64,000 nt of DNA from Arabidopsis thaliana (GCF_000001735.4 NC_003075.7:7131001-7195000); one strand, 5' to 3'; shown: positions 12,512-24,376, counted from the stretch's first letter. Notes: generated from the letters alone by a model not told the origin. A program made the numbers and translations.

Positions 12512-15459
12512 ATGGTGAGGGGAAAGACAGAGATGAAGAGGATAGAGAACGCAACGAGCAGGCAAGTGACTTTCTCAAAAAGAAGAAATGGACTTTTGAA
12601 GAAAGCTTTTGAATTATCAGTCCTTTGTGATGCTGAAGTTGCCCTAATCATCTTCTCTCCTAGAGGCAAACTCTATGAGTTCTCTAGCTCCTCCAGGTAT
12701 AATCTACATAAGTTTTATGTATTTTTATATATTTACTATATACTGATTGATCCGTTGTATCATGATCGGGTTTCTCTATAAAATATTTAACGAAATCCAT
12801 TAAAATTGTGGTCTAGATTTGATTGATATTGGTTGTTTTATGTGTTTAAACGAAGATCTTTAATTTTTATTATTATTTTTGTTAAGAAAGATCCTTAATT
12901 TTAGAGAGAAAGAAAAATCAGATAGATCAGAAATAGAAAGTCAGGATTCGAGATTGAAACGTGGTTCGCACATGGGTCAATGTTTTTCCTTGGAATTGCA
13001 AAATCAAAAGAGCAAAGGTGTGTAAATACATGATGAGATATAGTTTGGAGTTTGGACAACTAACAGAAAATTCCAGTAAAAAATAAAACATTTTTGACAA
13101 AGAAGAGCTAACCTTGAAATGCTATTCGACACACACATGTAGCACTAAGTTTGAGTACAGTCTTCTTACTCAAATTAGGCAATAAATTCTCATATGAGAT
13201 AGATTCCATTTTTACTTGGTTCATATTTAACCAGATTTAGAAAAAACAATATTTCCTTCTTTAGAGGTGTGTTTCCCTATTATATTTTTTCTTGTGTATT
13301 TTAATAATGTAGGAAGAACTTATACACACTGACACACACACATATACATATACTGTATATACTATATACAAGCACTTAATTACTACTGTATTGATGTACT
13401 TGAAAAGTTTTGTTTTCTAAAACATTGGGATTAGACTGCTCATTTTCACATATATGCATGAATTTGGTTATATATTTTGTAATTTGAAATAATGGTGTCA
13501 CACTAATAATACTGATGAGATTTGAGTGTTTTGATTTCATAGGAAGCTAAGTATTGCATTATATATGCATGTATAATTATGATATAGATTTATATGTACA
13601 TAATTTCTAAACATATTTCATTTTTATATATATGTACGTACGTAACTACATTAACAGGTATGTATGATTATGATATAGATTTATTATTGTCGACCACCAC
13701 GTAATACAAGATCAAAATGGTGATCAAAGAAAAATTTATGTACCTTTTGAATTTTAATTATTTTTTATATGTACATGTACCCGTCAATAAATAGCTGACC
13801 AACGTTTCTTTTAATTTATTTCTGTTTTGTAAAATTACTTCTCTTTTTTACTCTTGGGCAAAGAGGAATTTTCAAACCAAAAATAGAAAAATACTAACGC
13901 TTTTTCTTTTCAAAATCGTCACTATACCATTTTGAATGTGTGTATATGTGGATGCATGCACCTATGTACATTTAGGATTTATGTATGTTTATTCAATATT
14001 GAGGTAACAAAGAAGCATTTGACACACTTTTCACCCAAATAGTACAATTACAAAGGCCTCTTTATCTGAGTGATGAGTGATGAGTGATGAGTGATGACAG
14101 TGAAGGTGTCATTAGCATGTGTCTAGATCAGACTATGTTGATTCTTTTTATGATTTCTCTATTTGTTATATTTTGTATAGTTATAAATTATTTTGTATGT
14201 TTACTATGTGGTTATTTAATTACATGTACGTACTTTATTAGACAAAAAAAAAGAATGATATTTTAGTTTTTTTTTTGAAGCAAGCCAAGAGGGTTAAAAA
14301 TCAAAACTAACTATAGGTGTTGTTTACACATACTGTATTTACCTGTTAATCAGTTTTTAATTACTTAATTAAGCCATATCCACATGACTAGAAGATATCT
14401 TTAACTCAGATTGCAACATTTATATATTATGTTTTAGTTATTGATATTCTTACTTCATTATAAATCCAAAAGATCAGCAGAAGATTGATACAATTTTTAT
14501 TAGATCACAATACTATAAGCATTATCATTAAATTGTGAGAAATCTAGCTTAGACATTTGCTTCTTAATTATTTCCTTTAATTTGACTTGTTTTTGTTTTT
14601 GATATACTGATTTGATTTTTGAAATTTTAATTTCAGTATACCTAAAACAGTAGAAAGATATCAAAAGCGAATACAAGATCTCGGGTCTAACCATAAGAGA
14701 AATGATAATTCACAGGTAACCAAACTTCATAGAATTGTTAGTTTATCATGGTTATTTTCATATATATACATTTGCTAAAAATATACTTATCCAGAGCTCA
14801 AGTAAAAAGAAATTCTATATCAATATCTAGTACAATTTTATGGTGTAGATCCTTTGGTGTACCACTTTTAAAAAATTAATATACATGCTAAAGTGTATGC
14901 TTTATTTATCGAACATGGGTGATAATTTTTTATATTAATATTTGTACTTACAATTTTGGTTAAGAAAATATGTTTTGCATTTCTCATGATCAAACCTTGT
15001 TGACAGCAATCGAAGGACGAAACCTATGGCTTGGCGAGAAAGATCGAACATTTGGAGATTTCGACACGGTTTTTGAACTCAAAATACTTATACGAATATT
15101 TTGTTATGAATGTAACGTTTACATTGTAAGCGTCTATTTACCATATGTTTAAAAAATATATACATTTGCAGAAAAATGATGGGAGAAGGACTTGACGCAT
15201 CTTCTATAGAAGAGTTACAACAATTGGAGAACCAGTTGGACAGAAGCTTAATGAAAATAAGAGCCAAAAAGGTAACTTCTAGATTATTGTATATGTGATC
15301 ATTTCTTAGTTTTAAAATAAAATCTTCACTCTTATCATATGGTTATTGTTTCATCGAGATTTATGACAATGACGTGGTGGCCGCCTGGTTCGATTATCAC
15401 AAATGAGTTGATTATGTAAACAATATAAACATGGGATCATCCTATAAACACTCCAAATA

Positions 15460-15497
<38 letters not shown>

Positions 15498-16108
15498 GAG
15501 GCATGCATGCATGCATGCATATGTGTTGAGAAAAGACTTATATGTTATCTTCTTCTTCTTTTTTGTCATCACCTTATATGTTATCTTTAATGAGTCTTTT
15601 ACCAACTAATTTAGCTATTTAATTCCTTAATTTCAGTACCAGTTATTACGAGAAGAAACTGAGAAATTAAAAGAAAAGGTAACATGTAGCTTTTTTATTA
15701 ATTTAGTACAAATGTATTGGTCAGGTACTAATCATATTTCCCATAATTAAACGGTTAAACCATATTTCATGGTTTATTGTCAATATTTTAGGAGAGGAAC
15801 CTCATTGCAGAAAATAAAATGCTGATGGAGAAGGTACAAATTAATATTAACTTACGGGCTGATTTATGTTCTCAATTCTCATTCTATTATTATGAAATTA
15901 TCTGCTTTTTTTCAAAAAGTGTGTTTTAATTTGAGGAAATGTGTGAATGAAGTGTGAGATGCAAGGAAGAGGAATAATAGGAAGAATATCATCATCATCA
16001 TCAACATCAGAACTGGATATAGATGACAATGAAATGGAAGTGGTGACTGATTTGTTCATTGGACCTCCTGAGACTCGACACTTCAAAAAGTTTCCTCCTT
16101 CAAACTAA
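12512..16108 (+). CDS. AGL14: MIKC MADS-box transcription factor AGL14 (XAL2)
   Basis: Nuclear DNA-binding factor of the SOC1/TM3 clade; known in Arabidopsis for root stem-cell patterning, auxin transport and flowering. Seven exons: 12512-12696, 14637-14715, 15007-15068, 15172-15271, 15637-15678, 15792-15833, 15953-16108; 221 codons plus stop. Exon sizes 185/79/62/100/42/42 are the standard MIKC pattern. Exon 1 encodes the MADS domain (residues 1-60: [33 protein letters not shown]); exons 3-6 encode the Leu-rich keratin-like K domain; exon 7 the Ser-rich C-terminus. Intron 1 is 1.94 kb, the place where regulatory elements often sit in this family, and has a 7-bp GATGAGT tandem repeat near 14068-14097. 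The paralogue AGL19 lies in the duplicate block. Identification is very sure. Confidence 0.97.
14068..14097. repeat. Short tandem repeat in AGL14 intron 1
   Basis: Four copies of the 7-mer TGATGAG in tandem inside the long first intron. Confidence 0.8.
15459..15520. repeat. (CA)n and (GCAT)n microsatellites in AGL14 intron 4
   Basis: A CA run (about 15459-15494) followed by a GCAT run (about 15501-15520), a compound microsatellite within the intron between exons 4 and 5. Confidence 0.85.
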
Positions 16109-16818
16109 CATATATAGTACAATGCTTATATAGATATTATGTAGGGAATTACTTTTTTCCCTGAAGAAAAATTGATGTTACTTACTGAATTTAGCAGTTG
16201 CATAAAAAAAAAGATTACTGCATTTAAGCTTTGCTTTTTTTTTCTTTTTGTTTTTTTCTTTTGTATCGTCTCACCCAACTTTGCAATCCTAAAATAATTT
16301 CAGAATAAATTGTTTAACAGGTTTTTTATTTAACATAATTTTTTCATATCTTTTTAAAAATAATTGTTTAGAATATAACTAATTTGATCGATATATTATA
16401 TGTTCGGGACAAGTTCTTGGAGAGTGAAAACAAATCCGGGTGCGTAGCTAGGTCGGTTCCCTATAATGGCTTTGCGGATAAGATCTCCATGTTTCATGCT
16501 AGACATGAAGATGATGTATGATTTATATACGAATAATGGGTCAGTTGGAAAGATTTTTGAATCCTAGTAGAGGTATGGTCTTTTGAACTCGGGAAAAGTT
16601 GCATTGCACCGACCTCTTAAAGTCCTTTTACACTTGGTCTAGACCCAAAAATCGTTGGCTTTCTATGATCGGTCTTTGTCAGCGTGTCATTTACGTGACG
16701 TGGTTGGTTTGGTTCGAAATTTCTAAGTAGCTGAAAATTCAGTTCCGTTCCTTCCAAGAACATCATCTTGAAGTAGAATTCTTTGTGACAAACAAAAAAA
16801 AATGGTAGAATTCTATGG

Positions 16819-16855
<37 letters not shown>

Positions 16856-17268
16856 TATTATAACAACAGACCTAATATCTTCTATGTTTTATGTAATATC
16901 TATTTATTTTTTGTTATTTATTGAACCTACATACAAATAAAACAAAACAAAGTAAACTTCTAAATAATATATTTTTCATTTTCATTTTAGTTGAAATATA
17001 ATTTGATTTTCAATACCAAACTATATAATATCAATATTCAGAATAAGTTAATTGTTACGTATTAAAAACAATGCAAGAACAAATGAAGAAGCCAAAATAT
17101 CCAAAATGAATAGTAGAAGTCAAGGTCAACATAGTGGACTCTAACAATATCAACGAAGTCAACCGTTGAAGAAATTAAATAACTTGTCTAATAAGTTCTT
17201 CTTTTTTCTTGGATTAAATACTTGTTTGAAGCAAATTCAGAGACACTGTCTTCGTCTTCATCTTTGCT
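16109..17268. promoter_or_regulatory. Upstream region of the ARCK1 kinase: ABRE-like and W-box motifs
   Basis: Overlapping ACGTG cores at 16693-16703 (ACGTGACGTGG) form an ABRE-like pair about 570 bp before the kinase start. GTCAA (W-box core, reverse) occurs three times at about 17119-17163. A (TA)n microsatellite occupies 16820-16852. These fit the known ABA/osmotic-stress induction of ARCK1 but use is inferred. No other gene is seen. Confidence 0.4.
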
Positions 17269-18772
17269 ATGGCCGTTACTTCGCTTCTCGATACCGTTTT
17301 CCGACGTAGAAAGAAGAAGTCTACTGAGTTTATAAGCTGTAAGTATTCATGTTTCTTCTTCTCAAACCTTTTCCTCACATCTGTTACAAAACACACAAAA
17401 CTATGTTTAATTCTACTTGTCTCTACTAGATACAGCAGTTTTCGAATTCGACTTGGACACCATTAAAGCTGCAACAAATGATTTCTCAGAACTGGTTGGT
17501 CGTGGCGGATTTGGTTTTGTTTACAAGGTTTGTTTTTAGTGGTTTCGTACGTTGGTTCGTTTTTAGTGTATGGTAAGAAATTGTAATTAAAACATCCTTT
17601 TAAATCATTTTCAGGGTAGGCTTCAAAATGGACAAGAAATAGCAGTCAAGATTTTGTCTACAAGTTCAATTAGAACTGAGAGACAGTTTCATAACGAACT
17701 TATTATTTTGTCTAAGCTTAAACACAAGAATCTGATCAATCTTCTTGGTTTCTGCACTAAACGAGACCAACATGGTCTTGTTTACGAGTTCATGCCTAAC
17801 TCAAGCCTCGATTGTTTTATACTCGGTTAGACAGTTTAAAACAGAGTACCCTTTCCAAATACAATCTAGTCTAGTATCAAGTTCTCATCATTAGTCATTG
17901 TGGTAATGTGTTACAGACCCACACAGAGCTGCTCAGCTAAATTGGGAGATGTGCCGAAACATTATTGATGGCATAGCTCGAGGGCTACGTTACCTTCATG
18001 AAGAATCCGGGTTATGGGTCGTTCACCGCGACATTAAACCTGGAAACATTCTATTGGATTCAGATTTGAAACCGAAAATAGTGGGATTTGAATTGGCGAG
18101 GACGATGCAACAAGGTGAAAACGCAGCTGAAACAACTGAAATTGTCGGTACCGTGTAAGTGAAGTTTTGTGATTTAACATGCTTGAGGGTAAATGTTTTG
18201 AAGATGTTTAGAGTGTGATGTATAAAACATTTTTTGATTATCAACAGAGGGTATTTAGATCCGGAGTACATACGAAGCGGACGTGTTTCCGTCAAATCTG
18301 ACGTTTATGCCTTTGGAGTTACAATCTTGACGATCATTAGCAGAAGGAAGGCTTGGAGTGTGGACGGAGACTCTCTAATCAAATATGTGAGTTTATATTT
18401 AAGTAAAAGTTTGTATGATGGTAATTAAGTGGTTCCTTAATCGTATGAATTGTCTTCTTTTAGGTTAGGAGATGCTGGAACAGAGGAGAAGCCATAGATG
18501 TGATCCATGAAGTGATGAGGGAAGAAGAAAGAGAATATTCGATAAGCGAAATCTTGAGATACATTCACATTGCTTTGCTATGTGTGGATGAGAATGCTGA
18601 GAGAAGGCCGAATATTGATAAAGTTCTGCATTGGTTTAGTTGTTTCTCTACTCCTTTACCTGATCCAACATTTGGTAATAGATTTCTTGTAGAGGAAGAA
18701 ACAAATTGGCCCTGGTCGCCATCTTTATCTCCTGGTCACAGCTCTGTCACGTCACCCATATCTTCACGTTAA
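17269..18772 (+). CDS. ARCK1: Receptor-like cytoplasmic kinase ARCK1 (CRK45), DFG motif lost
   Basis: Cysteine-rich-RLK-related kinase lacking signal peptide, ectodomain and membrane segment; in Arabidopsis the At4g11890 product is reported to act with CRK36 to dampen ABA and osmotic-stress responses. Exons: 17269-17338, 17430-17527, 17615-17825, 17917-18154, 18248-18386, 18464-18772; 354 codons plus stop. Visible kinase features: glycine loop [15 protein letters not shown]-type lysine in EIAVKIL, catalytic loop VHRDIKPGN, and GYLDPEY after the activation loop. The Mg-binding DFG is replaced: the segment reads KIVGFELA where relatives have KISDFGLA, so the aspartate is gone. That predicts weak or absent catalysis, or a scaffold role. 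The short Arg/Lys-rich N-terminus (FRRRKKK) could bind membranes. The C-tail is Ser/Pro-rich. Confidence 0.93.
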
Positions 18773-19026
18773 GGAGATTGAGTGCTCTGTTTTATTAGAC
18801 TGACGAGAGTTTATGATGAAAAGAATTGTTGGTTGATAAGTTCAAGTCGTAATTTGCTATTGTCTTCTTCTTTTTGTGCCCAAATCCAGTAAGACCATTT
18901 AGGACGATTCAACAATTATTTGATTACTTTGTTTTCAAATGACAAAGAATAAAATATTTTAAAGAACACTCTCAGCATCACATAAGCAGTTTAAGTAAAT
19001 ACTCTTATCTAATAAATCAGGGGATA

Positions 19027-19199
19027 ACCAAGTGTCGTTAGCTCAATTGGTAAAAACCCTACACGAAGCTTATAGGTCGCCGGTTCGAGTGACACTTGAA
19101 ACGAAACTAATATTACATGTTGTGGTTTCGGGCCTGGAAGATTACAGGCTTCGGCCCAGAACCTCCTGGTATTAAAAAAAAATAAAAAATAATAATAAT
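19027..19199 (+). mobile_element. tRNA-derived SINE with target-site duplication
   Basis: Starts with a tRNA-like region carrying A-box-like (GTCGTTAGCTCAATTGGTAA) and B-box-like (GGTTCGAGTGACAC) promoter sequences, continues with a GGGCC-rich body, and ends in an A-rich tail (AAAAAAAAATAAAAAATAATAATAA). A 10-bp direct repeat, TCAGGGGATA, flanks it at 19017-19026 and 19200-19209, the expected target-site duplication. Probably of the RAthE family. It lies in the 468-bp gap between two convergent kinase genes, 32 bp past the stop of the lectin kinase. Confidence 0.85.
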
Positions 19200-19240
19200 T
19201 CAGGGGATATAGCAACATTTTTACCAAGTATTGTTAATGT

Positions 19241-22200
19241 TCATCGCGCTTCCAGTTCTGTTTGCGTTGCTTCGTTTATGGAGAATACGTAGTCTAGCTG
19301 TTGATCCCCGTTCAACACGTTTGAGAAAGTTGGTTGTTTCGGAATCGGAAGAGTGTTATCGTTGCTCAACATATAAACGATTTGTGAAATCATGGGTCTA
19401 TCTTTAGGATGATCTTGAACACAAAGAAGTGCGATATGAATGCACCGCATCGCTTCTTCTAAAGAATACGAACAACACATTGGTTCATCTATAATGCTTA
19501 CACCTTTTGTTTCACACCAAGATTCCCATTCCTGAAGATGATCAACAACATATAGTTTGGGATTGATCTAAGGTAAGTTACGTTTTTATATATGGTAGAT
19601 AAATGATATTGAACTATAGAAACACTTACATAAGCAATAAGGCTGTGTTTTTGGTCGTTATGAACAAACCTTGTCGCCTTTTTACCCGATATGATCTCCA
19701 ATAACAACACTCCAAAGCTGTATATATCCGATTTCTCTGAAATCACTCCACCTAATGCATATTCCGGTGACATATAGCCGCTGAAATTAACCGCTTATGA
19801 AATTTAATCCAAAGATTCTAATGTAAATACATATAGGTAGTGATTGTTTTTTCCTTTGCATTGACATGTAAAAATTATGTACTTACCTCAGCACAATGTT
19901 TTAGTTTTTTCAAACATCATTCATAAATAAGTTGCAAAGACACTAGGAATGAAAAAAAAAGTATGTGTGTTATAATACTGAGAAACATAAACTTAAACTC
20001 AACATTTTAGTGTTTGAAACAAGTGGATACATAACTAACTATACGAGATGTACACTTACAATGTCCCGACGATTCTTTGGGTGCTATCATCGATTTGCTT
20101 GCAACCAAAAATCCTTGCGGTTCCAAAATCTGAGATCTTAGGATTCATCTCATCGTCAAGTAGAATATTGCTTGCCTTAAGATCTCGGTGAATGATCCTG
20201 AGACGTGAGTACTCATGCAGATATTGAAGTCCTCTTGTCGTCCCATTTACTATTTTCATACGTGTCTCCCAATCCAATTCCCTAGACTTTAAAGAATCTA
20301 TATAGATATATATATATGTGTGCCCAAAAACAGAACGTTAAGAAGTCAATTATTTATATTTCAAATTCAAATGTAGTAGTTTTGGATAGTTATATTCACC
20401 ACTCACCAAAGAGTAAACCATCAAGGCTCTTATTCGACATGTACTCATAAATTAGGAGCTTCTCATCGCCTTCAACACAATACCCTAAAAGCCTCACCAA
20501 GTTCTTGTGTTGAAGCTTTATGATCAGAACAACTTCATTCTTGAACTCTGTCAGACCTTGACTTGATTTTTTTGAAAGCCTTTTGATTGCCACTTCCATC
20601 CCATTTGGTAGCTTTCCCTGCCCATCAAAGTTTCTATAGTAAGATTGTAACGATGATGATATTCAAACTAGCTACTTTGTTTAAACCTTTAGCCAAACAA
20701 ACTTACAAGCTCAGTATTAATTGTATTGTTTAATTAATACCTTGTAGACTGGACCAAAACCACCTTCTCCTAACTTTTTTTTCCTAGAGAAAGAATTTGT
20801 TGCAACCATTATGTCATGTAGATTTAGGTAACACATATTTTCTCCAGCATCATCAATTAGGCCACCTTCTAATAGCTCTCTGCTATGTTTTTCGTCTGCG
20901 TATAATTCGTGTTTCAGAAACTAGTGAGAAATCTTGTATAGTGATTATGCAAAAAGCTAAAACCGATCTCACCTCTTTGTTTCTTTTTTCTTCTTATTCT
21001 TGAAGAAATGCAACAATACAAACCAACGAAACATGCAGCAGTTGCTACAAGTGATGCTAGTACAAGTGGTAACACAATGCTTTTGCCTTTAGAATGTTCT
21101 GTTTTTCCTGAGTAGAAAAATGAGTTTAGAGATATCTCAACGCATTCGTTTATTTGTTAGTGAAAATACTCACGGTTGTTTGCAGTTGAGATGTTTGAAG
21201 ATGCAAGTCTAAGAAAGAATGTGTGTCCCTTATTTGCATCGAGTTGTTGCAGATTGAAAGCATCTTTTGTCCACACCAAACACTTGTTTCCATCATTTGC
21301 GTACGCTTGGCAAGAACAATCAGCTACGCAACGTGAGGCACACGTCCTAAAAGTCCCGGATGTCAAGACCGATGCTGTTGTTGGATCAGTGGCTAATTTC
21401 ATGTTTTCAATAGGAAGAAACTCGTCATTTCGCTTATAACAATGAAGGTATGTTTCCCTTTTACAACCACCAGAGTAATCATTCGAGTCATCAGATCCTT
21501 GGGAAAATTCTCGTTTGAAACCAGGAACACATCTACATGGGGGAGGCTCTCGGTTTTCATTGCAAATCCCAAATGATCCACAACTGTTATAAACGTCACA
21601 TCTATTATCAGGTTGAGACAATATCACACGCCACGACTGTAAGTCAACGTGCCAAACTTGCAGCATGAACTGCCCCGAAACACCCATGACCAAACGATAT
21701 CTGCTCTGGGGATCTACTGAAAAGGTGATGTAAGACTCATCCATATTCAATGTGAAACTCAACTTAGTACCTTGCAATTCTGGAAATCCCTTGAAACTTT
21801 GAAGCCAATCATACAATGGCCCACTGGACCAATATGACTTTGATCTATTCCAAACCGTGACGAGTGAGTGTAGTTTAGGGTCAAACTCGAGAGAGTATCG
21901 ACCCGGTGATGGATCTATCAAGCTCTCCCAAGAAGTGAAAAGTTGGCTTCCTAATCTGATTTTACCGCCAGGAAGCCAAGTATCCGAGGGATGATCAAAA
22001 CTCTGCCACAACACAGCTGCAGAAGAATTAGGCCCATCTCTCAATACTAGATTACCACTATCAAACAGAACAGCTTGAACATCCTTGCTCATACTAGAGT
22101 TAACACCGGTCGACCAAACTGTTTCATGGAAAAGTAAGTTTCCTTCTGAGATCTTTTGAGGGGATCTCCGAGATGTCCCCTCCGTATGAGATTTACGGGT

Positions 22201-22542
22201 GGCGCTGATATTATCATGGAGAATTAAGTTTCCATCTAAGATCTTTAATAAGTAAGTAGAAGCATCCCCTCCAAGAGGAGATTCTCGGTTTGCGACCCAA
22301 ACAATAGTCTGTGGAGAGACGTGCCTGTACCACATTCCTATGTAGTAGTTTCTATGATCATAAGTATCTGGAGTTGGGGTGAAGAGACCGAGTTCGAATA
22401 TATCACCGCTGGAAACAATGGTCTCAAATCCTGAAAGAGGTTGATTGGTAGAAATAGTGTCAGTTGAAGAAGAAACTTGAAAAGACAAGAACACCAACAC
22501 TCCGTAGTATAATAAAAACACATTCTTCTTGCAAATCTGCAT
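19241..22542 (-). CDS. G-type lectin S-receptor-like Ser/Thr kinase
   Basis: Plasma-membrane receptor kinase of the S-domain-1 family; ligand unknown. Exons (minus): 21174-22542, 20973-21107, 20741-20895, 20407-20617, 20060-20297, 19630-19780, 19241-19531; 849 codons plus stop, matching the At4g11900 length I recall. The ATG at 22542 is used; in-frame sequence upstream starts only with TTG. Order: signal peptide (residues 1-26), B-lectin domain with [11 protein letters not shown] and [15 protein letters not shown]-locus glycoprotein region, EGF-like and PAN cysteines ([29 protein letters not shown]), transmembrane helix in exon 2, then kinase with [24 protein letters not shown] and GYMSPEYA. 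All catalytic motifs are intact. Unusually the lectin domain carries an extra insert (about residues 105-145) that looks like an internal duplication. Confidence 0.93.
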
Positions 22543-22745
22543 GTTTGTTTTGAAAATAAAAGACAGAAAGAGTCTTCTTGGCTCACGAGTCAACTAGACT
22601 ACAGAGTAGATGAATAACAAGTTGTTCTTGCAGGTCTCCACGTTTCTACACCACACGATAGTTTGAAGATAAAAGAGGTTTATGTAACATAATTACATAA
22701 TGAAAGAGTCTTCTTGACCCTCGAGTCAACTCACTAGCAGCGTAA
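22530..22745. repeat. Duplicated 5' leader of the lectin receptor kinase
   Basis: Two direct copies, about 22520-22600 and 22620-22735, share TTCTTGCA, GATAAAAGA/AATAAAAGA and the block GAAAGAGTCTTCTTG followed by CGAGTCAACT. The first copy covers the start codon and leader; the second is upstream and diverged. Each contains a W-box core (GTCAA). Confidence 0.6.
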
Positions 22746-22835
22746 GTCAAGAGCAAACTTCCAAATTTCAGGGAAATAAATGGGATAATAAAAATCTCGA
22801 TTAAAGGATAATTTGATATAGATGATATGTCCCCT

Positions 22836-23525
22836 TGTTATTTTCTCAACAAATTCTTATTCACTCATAGCCAAAAAAATTTTAACAATATGCCACGGAA
22901 TTAAAAATAAATTAAAATAAAAATAAAAAGATAAAATAAATTAAAATAAAAAAATAAAAAAATATGTATACTTTTAAGCTTAAGTACATTCCGCATGGGT
23001 TTATAAACGAGTATTAGCGTTTAGATTTTTACAATTAAAGAAAACTATATGTCGGTTTGGGTTTATAAATAAAGATTAAATTTAGATTTTACAACTAAAC
23101 AAATTTATATGTTAGTTTAGAGTTATCAAAAAATGATAAGTTTAGATTTTATAATTAAACAAAATTATATGTTGGTCTGGTTTGGGTTTATAAAAAAAGT
23201 AATTAAGGTTTATATGTCTATTTGGATTTATAAATGAGGTTAATCAGGATTTAGATATTAAAATTAAACGAATTATATATCATTTTAGATTTATAAAAGA
23301 GTAGATTGAGTAGTGGTTTAATTTTTATAATGAAATAAAATTAGATGTCGGTTTGGATTTATAAAACAATGGTTAAGATTATAGTTTTTATTTAGATTAT
23401 AGTATTTGTTTTAGTAAATTTAATTAGATTACATAAGAAATTTTGATTGGCTACTTAAAAGGGGGTGAATAAGAGAAGTTCACTCCTAGGGGAGAACCCA
23501 AGAACTATTCTATTTTCTTAGTCAT
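22836..23525. mobile_element. Candidate inverted-repeat DNA element with internal minisatellite
   Basis: The left end (about 22836-22890, containing TCTTATTCACTCATAGCC) and the right end (about 23445-23525, containing GGCTACTTAAAAGGGGGTGAATAAGA) match each other as imperfect inverted repeats with long tails (GAATAAGA, TATTTTCT). Between them lie about seven decayed units of about 60 bp with the theme GTCGGTTTGGATTTATAAA...TTTAGATTTTA...AATTAAAC. No coding capacity. It may be a non-autonomous Mutator-like or similar TIR element; family not recognised. Confidence 0.45.
22985..23400. repeat. Minisatellite of about 60-bp imperfect units
   Basis: Recurring blocks GG(T)TTATAAA, TTTAGATTTT, ACAA/ATAATTAAAC, and TATATGTCGG/TATATGTTAG appear about seven times in the same order. 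Units have drifted, so the array is old. Confidence 0.65.
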
Positions 23526-23945
23526 TTTTAAGAAAAAAAATTGCCAGCTACCTGAATTGTTACAAAATGCATGGCTAGATATATCAAGTAAACTAAACGA
23601 TGCTGAGCTACCTGACCTATATGTATTACATAACGATATATACGCGATATATAACGTCATGTGGTCAACATCGTAAAGATAGAATTTATGTTAACCGGTC
23701 GACTAATATTAATATTTTTTATTTGGTGTTGTATAATAAAAAAAAACAGATTCTATATTCAATATATATATAATTTGCATCTATATATACATTTTTGCAG
23801 CCATTTTGTGAAATAAATCCTGGAGTTGGAACTTATTTACAATGGCTGCCACTGGCTTTTAATTATTAGTTTTTTCAGCAATAAATTGATTAACAAACGA
23901 AAAACATTCCAAATATATTCCAATCCCATATATCACGCAGATTTT

Positions 23946-24376
23946 TCCAAAATTTGAACTAGATTTCGGCAACTATTTAAAACAAAAAATGTTTGATAAC
24001 CCAAAAGACAATTGCAATCCCTTAAAATGAGCAAAACGCAACTAAATACATTTCTTATCAATTCACTAAATCTTATTTCTCCAAAATTTGAACTAGATTT
24101 CGACAACTATTTAAAACAAAATTTTGTTTGACAAACTAAAACACAATTGCAATCCCGTAAAATATTTGTTTTAATTATAAATTTAAATTAGCGGGGTATC
24201 GCAGTTTTTTTACAGGACGGGTTTGGCGAAACGGGTTTGGAGGGACGTTACTTAATAACAATTGTAAACTATAAAATAAAAATATTTTATAGATAGATAT
24301 AATTTGCAAAATTTTATATATACTAATTTAAAAAAAAAAAATTGTCTCCACGGTGTATCGCGGATTAAAATCTAGT
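23946..24376 (+). mobile_element. Helitron-like relic 3' end with internal direct repeat
   Basis: The sequence near 24340-24376 ends ...CGCGGATTAAAATCTAG|T after a short GC hairpin (CCACG...CGCGG), the form of Arabidopsis ATREP-type Helitron 3' ends (CTAG-3', inserted before T). Upstream a block of about 80 bp (TCCAAAATTTGAACTAGATTTCG...CAATTGCAATCCC) occurs twice, at 23946 and 24080, 134 bp apart. The 5' end was not found and no helicase is coded. Confidence 0.4.

Noticed and set aside
15459..15520. CRISPR-like or functional array in AGL14
   Set aside because: It is a simple CA and GCAT microsatellite in an intron of a plant nuclear gene.
19029..19100. A true tRNA gene at the SINE head
   Set aside because: A and B boxes are present but no complete cloverleaf with acceptor pairing forms, and the body, A-rich tail and target duplication show it is a SINE.
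22543..22593. N-terminal extension of the lectin kinase (MTREPRR...)
   Set aside because: The first codon is TTG, not ATG; the ATG at 22542 gives a clean signal peptide and the expected 849-residue protein.
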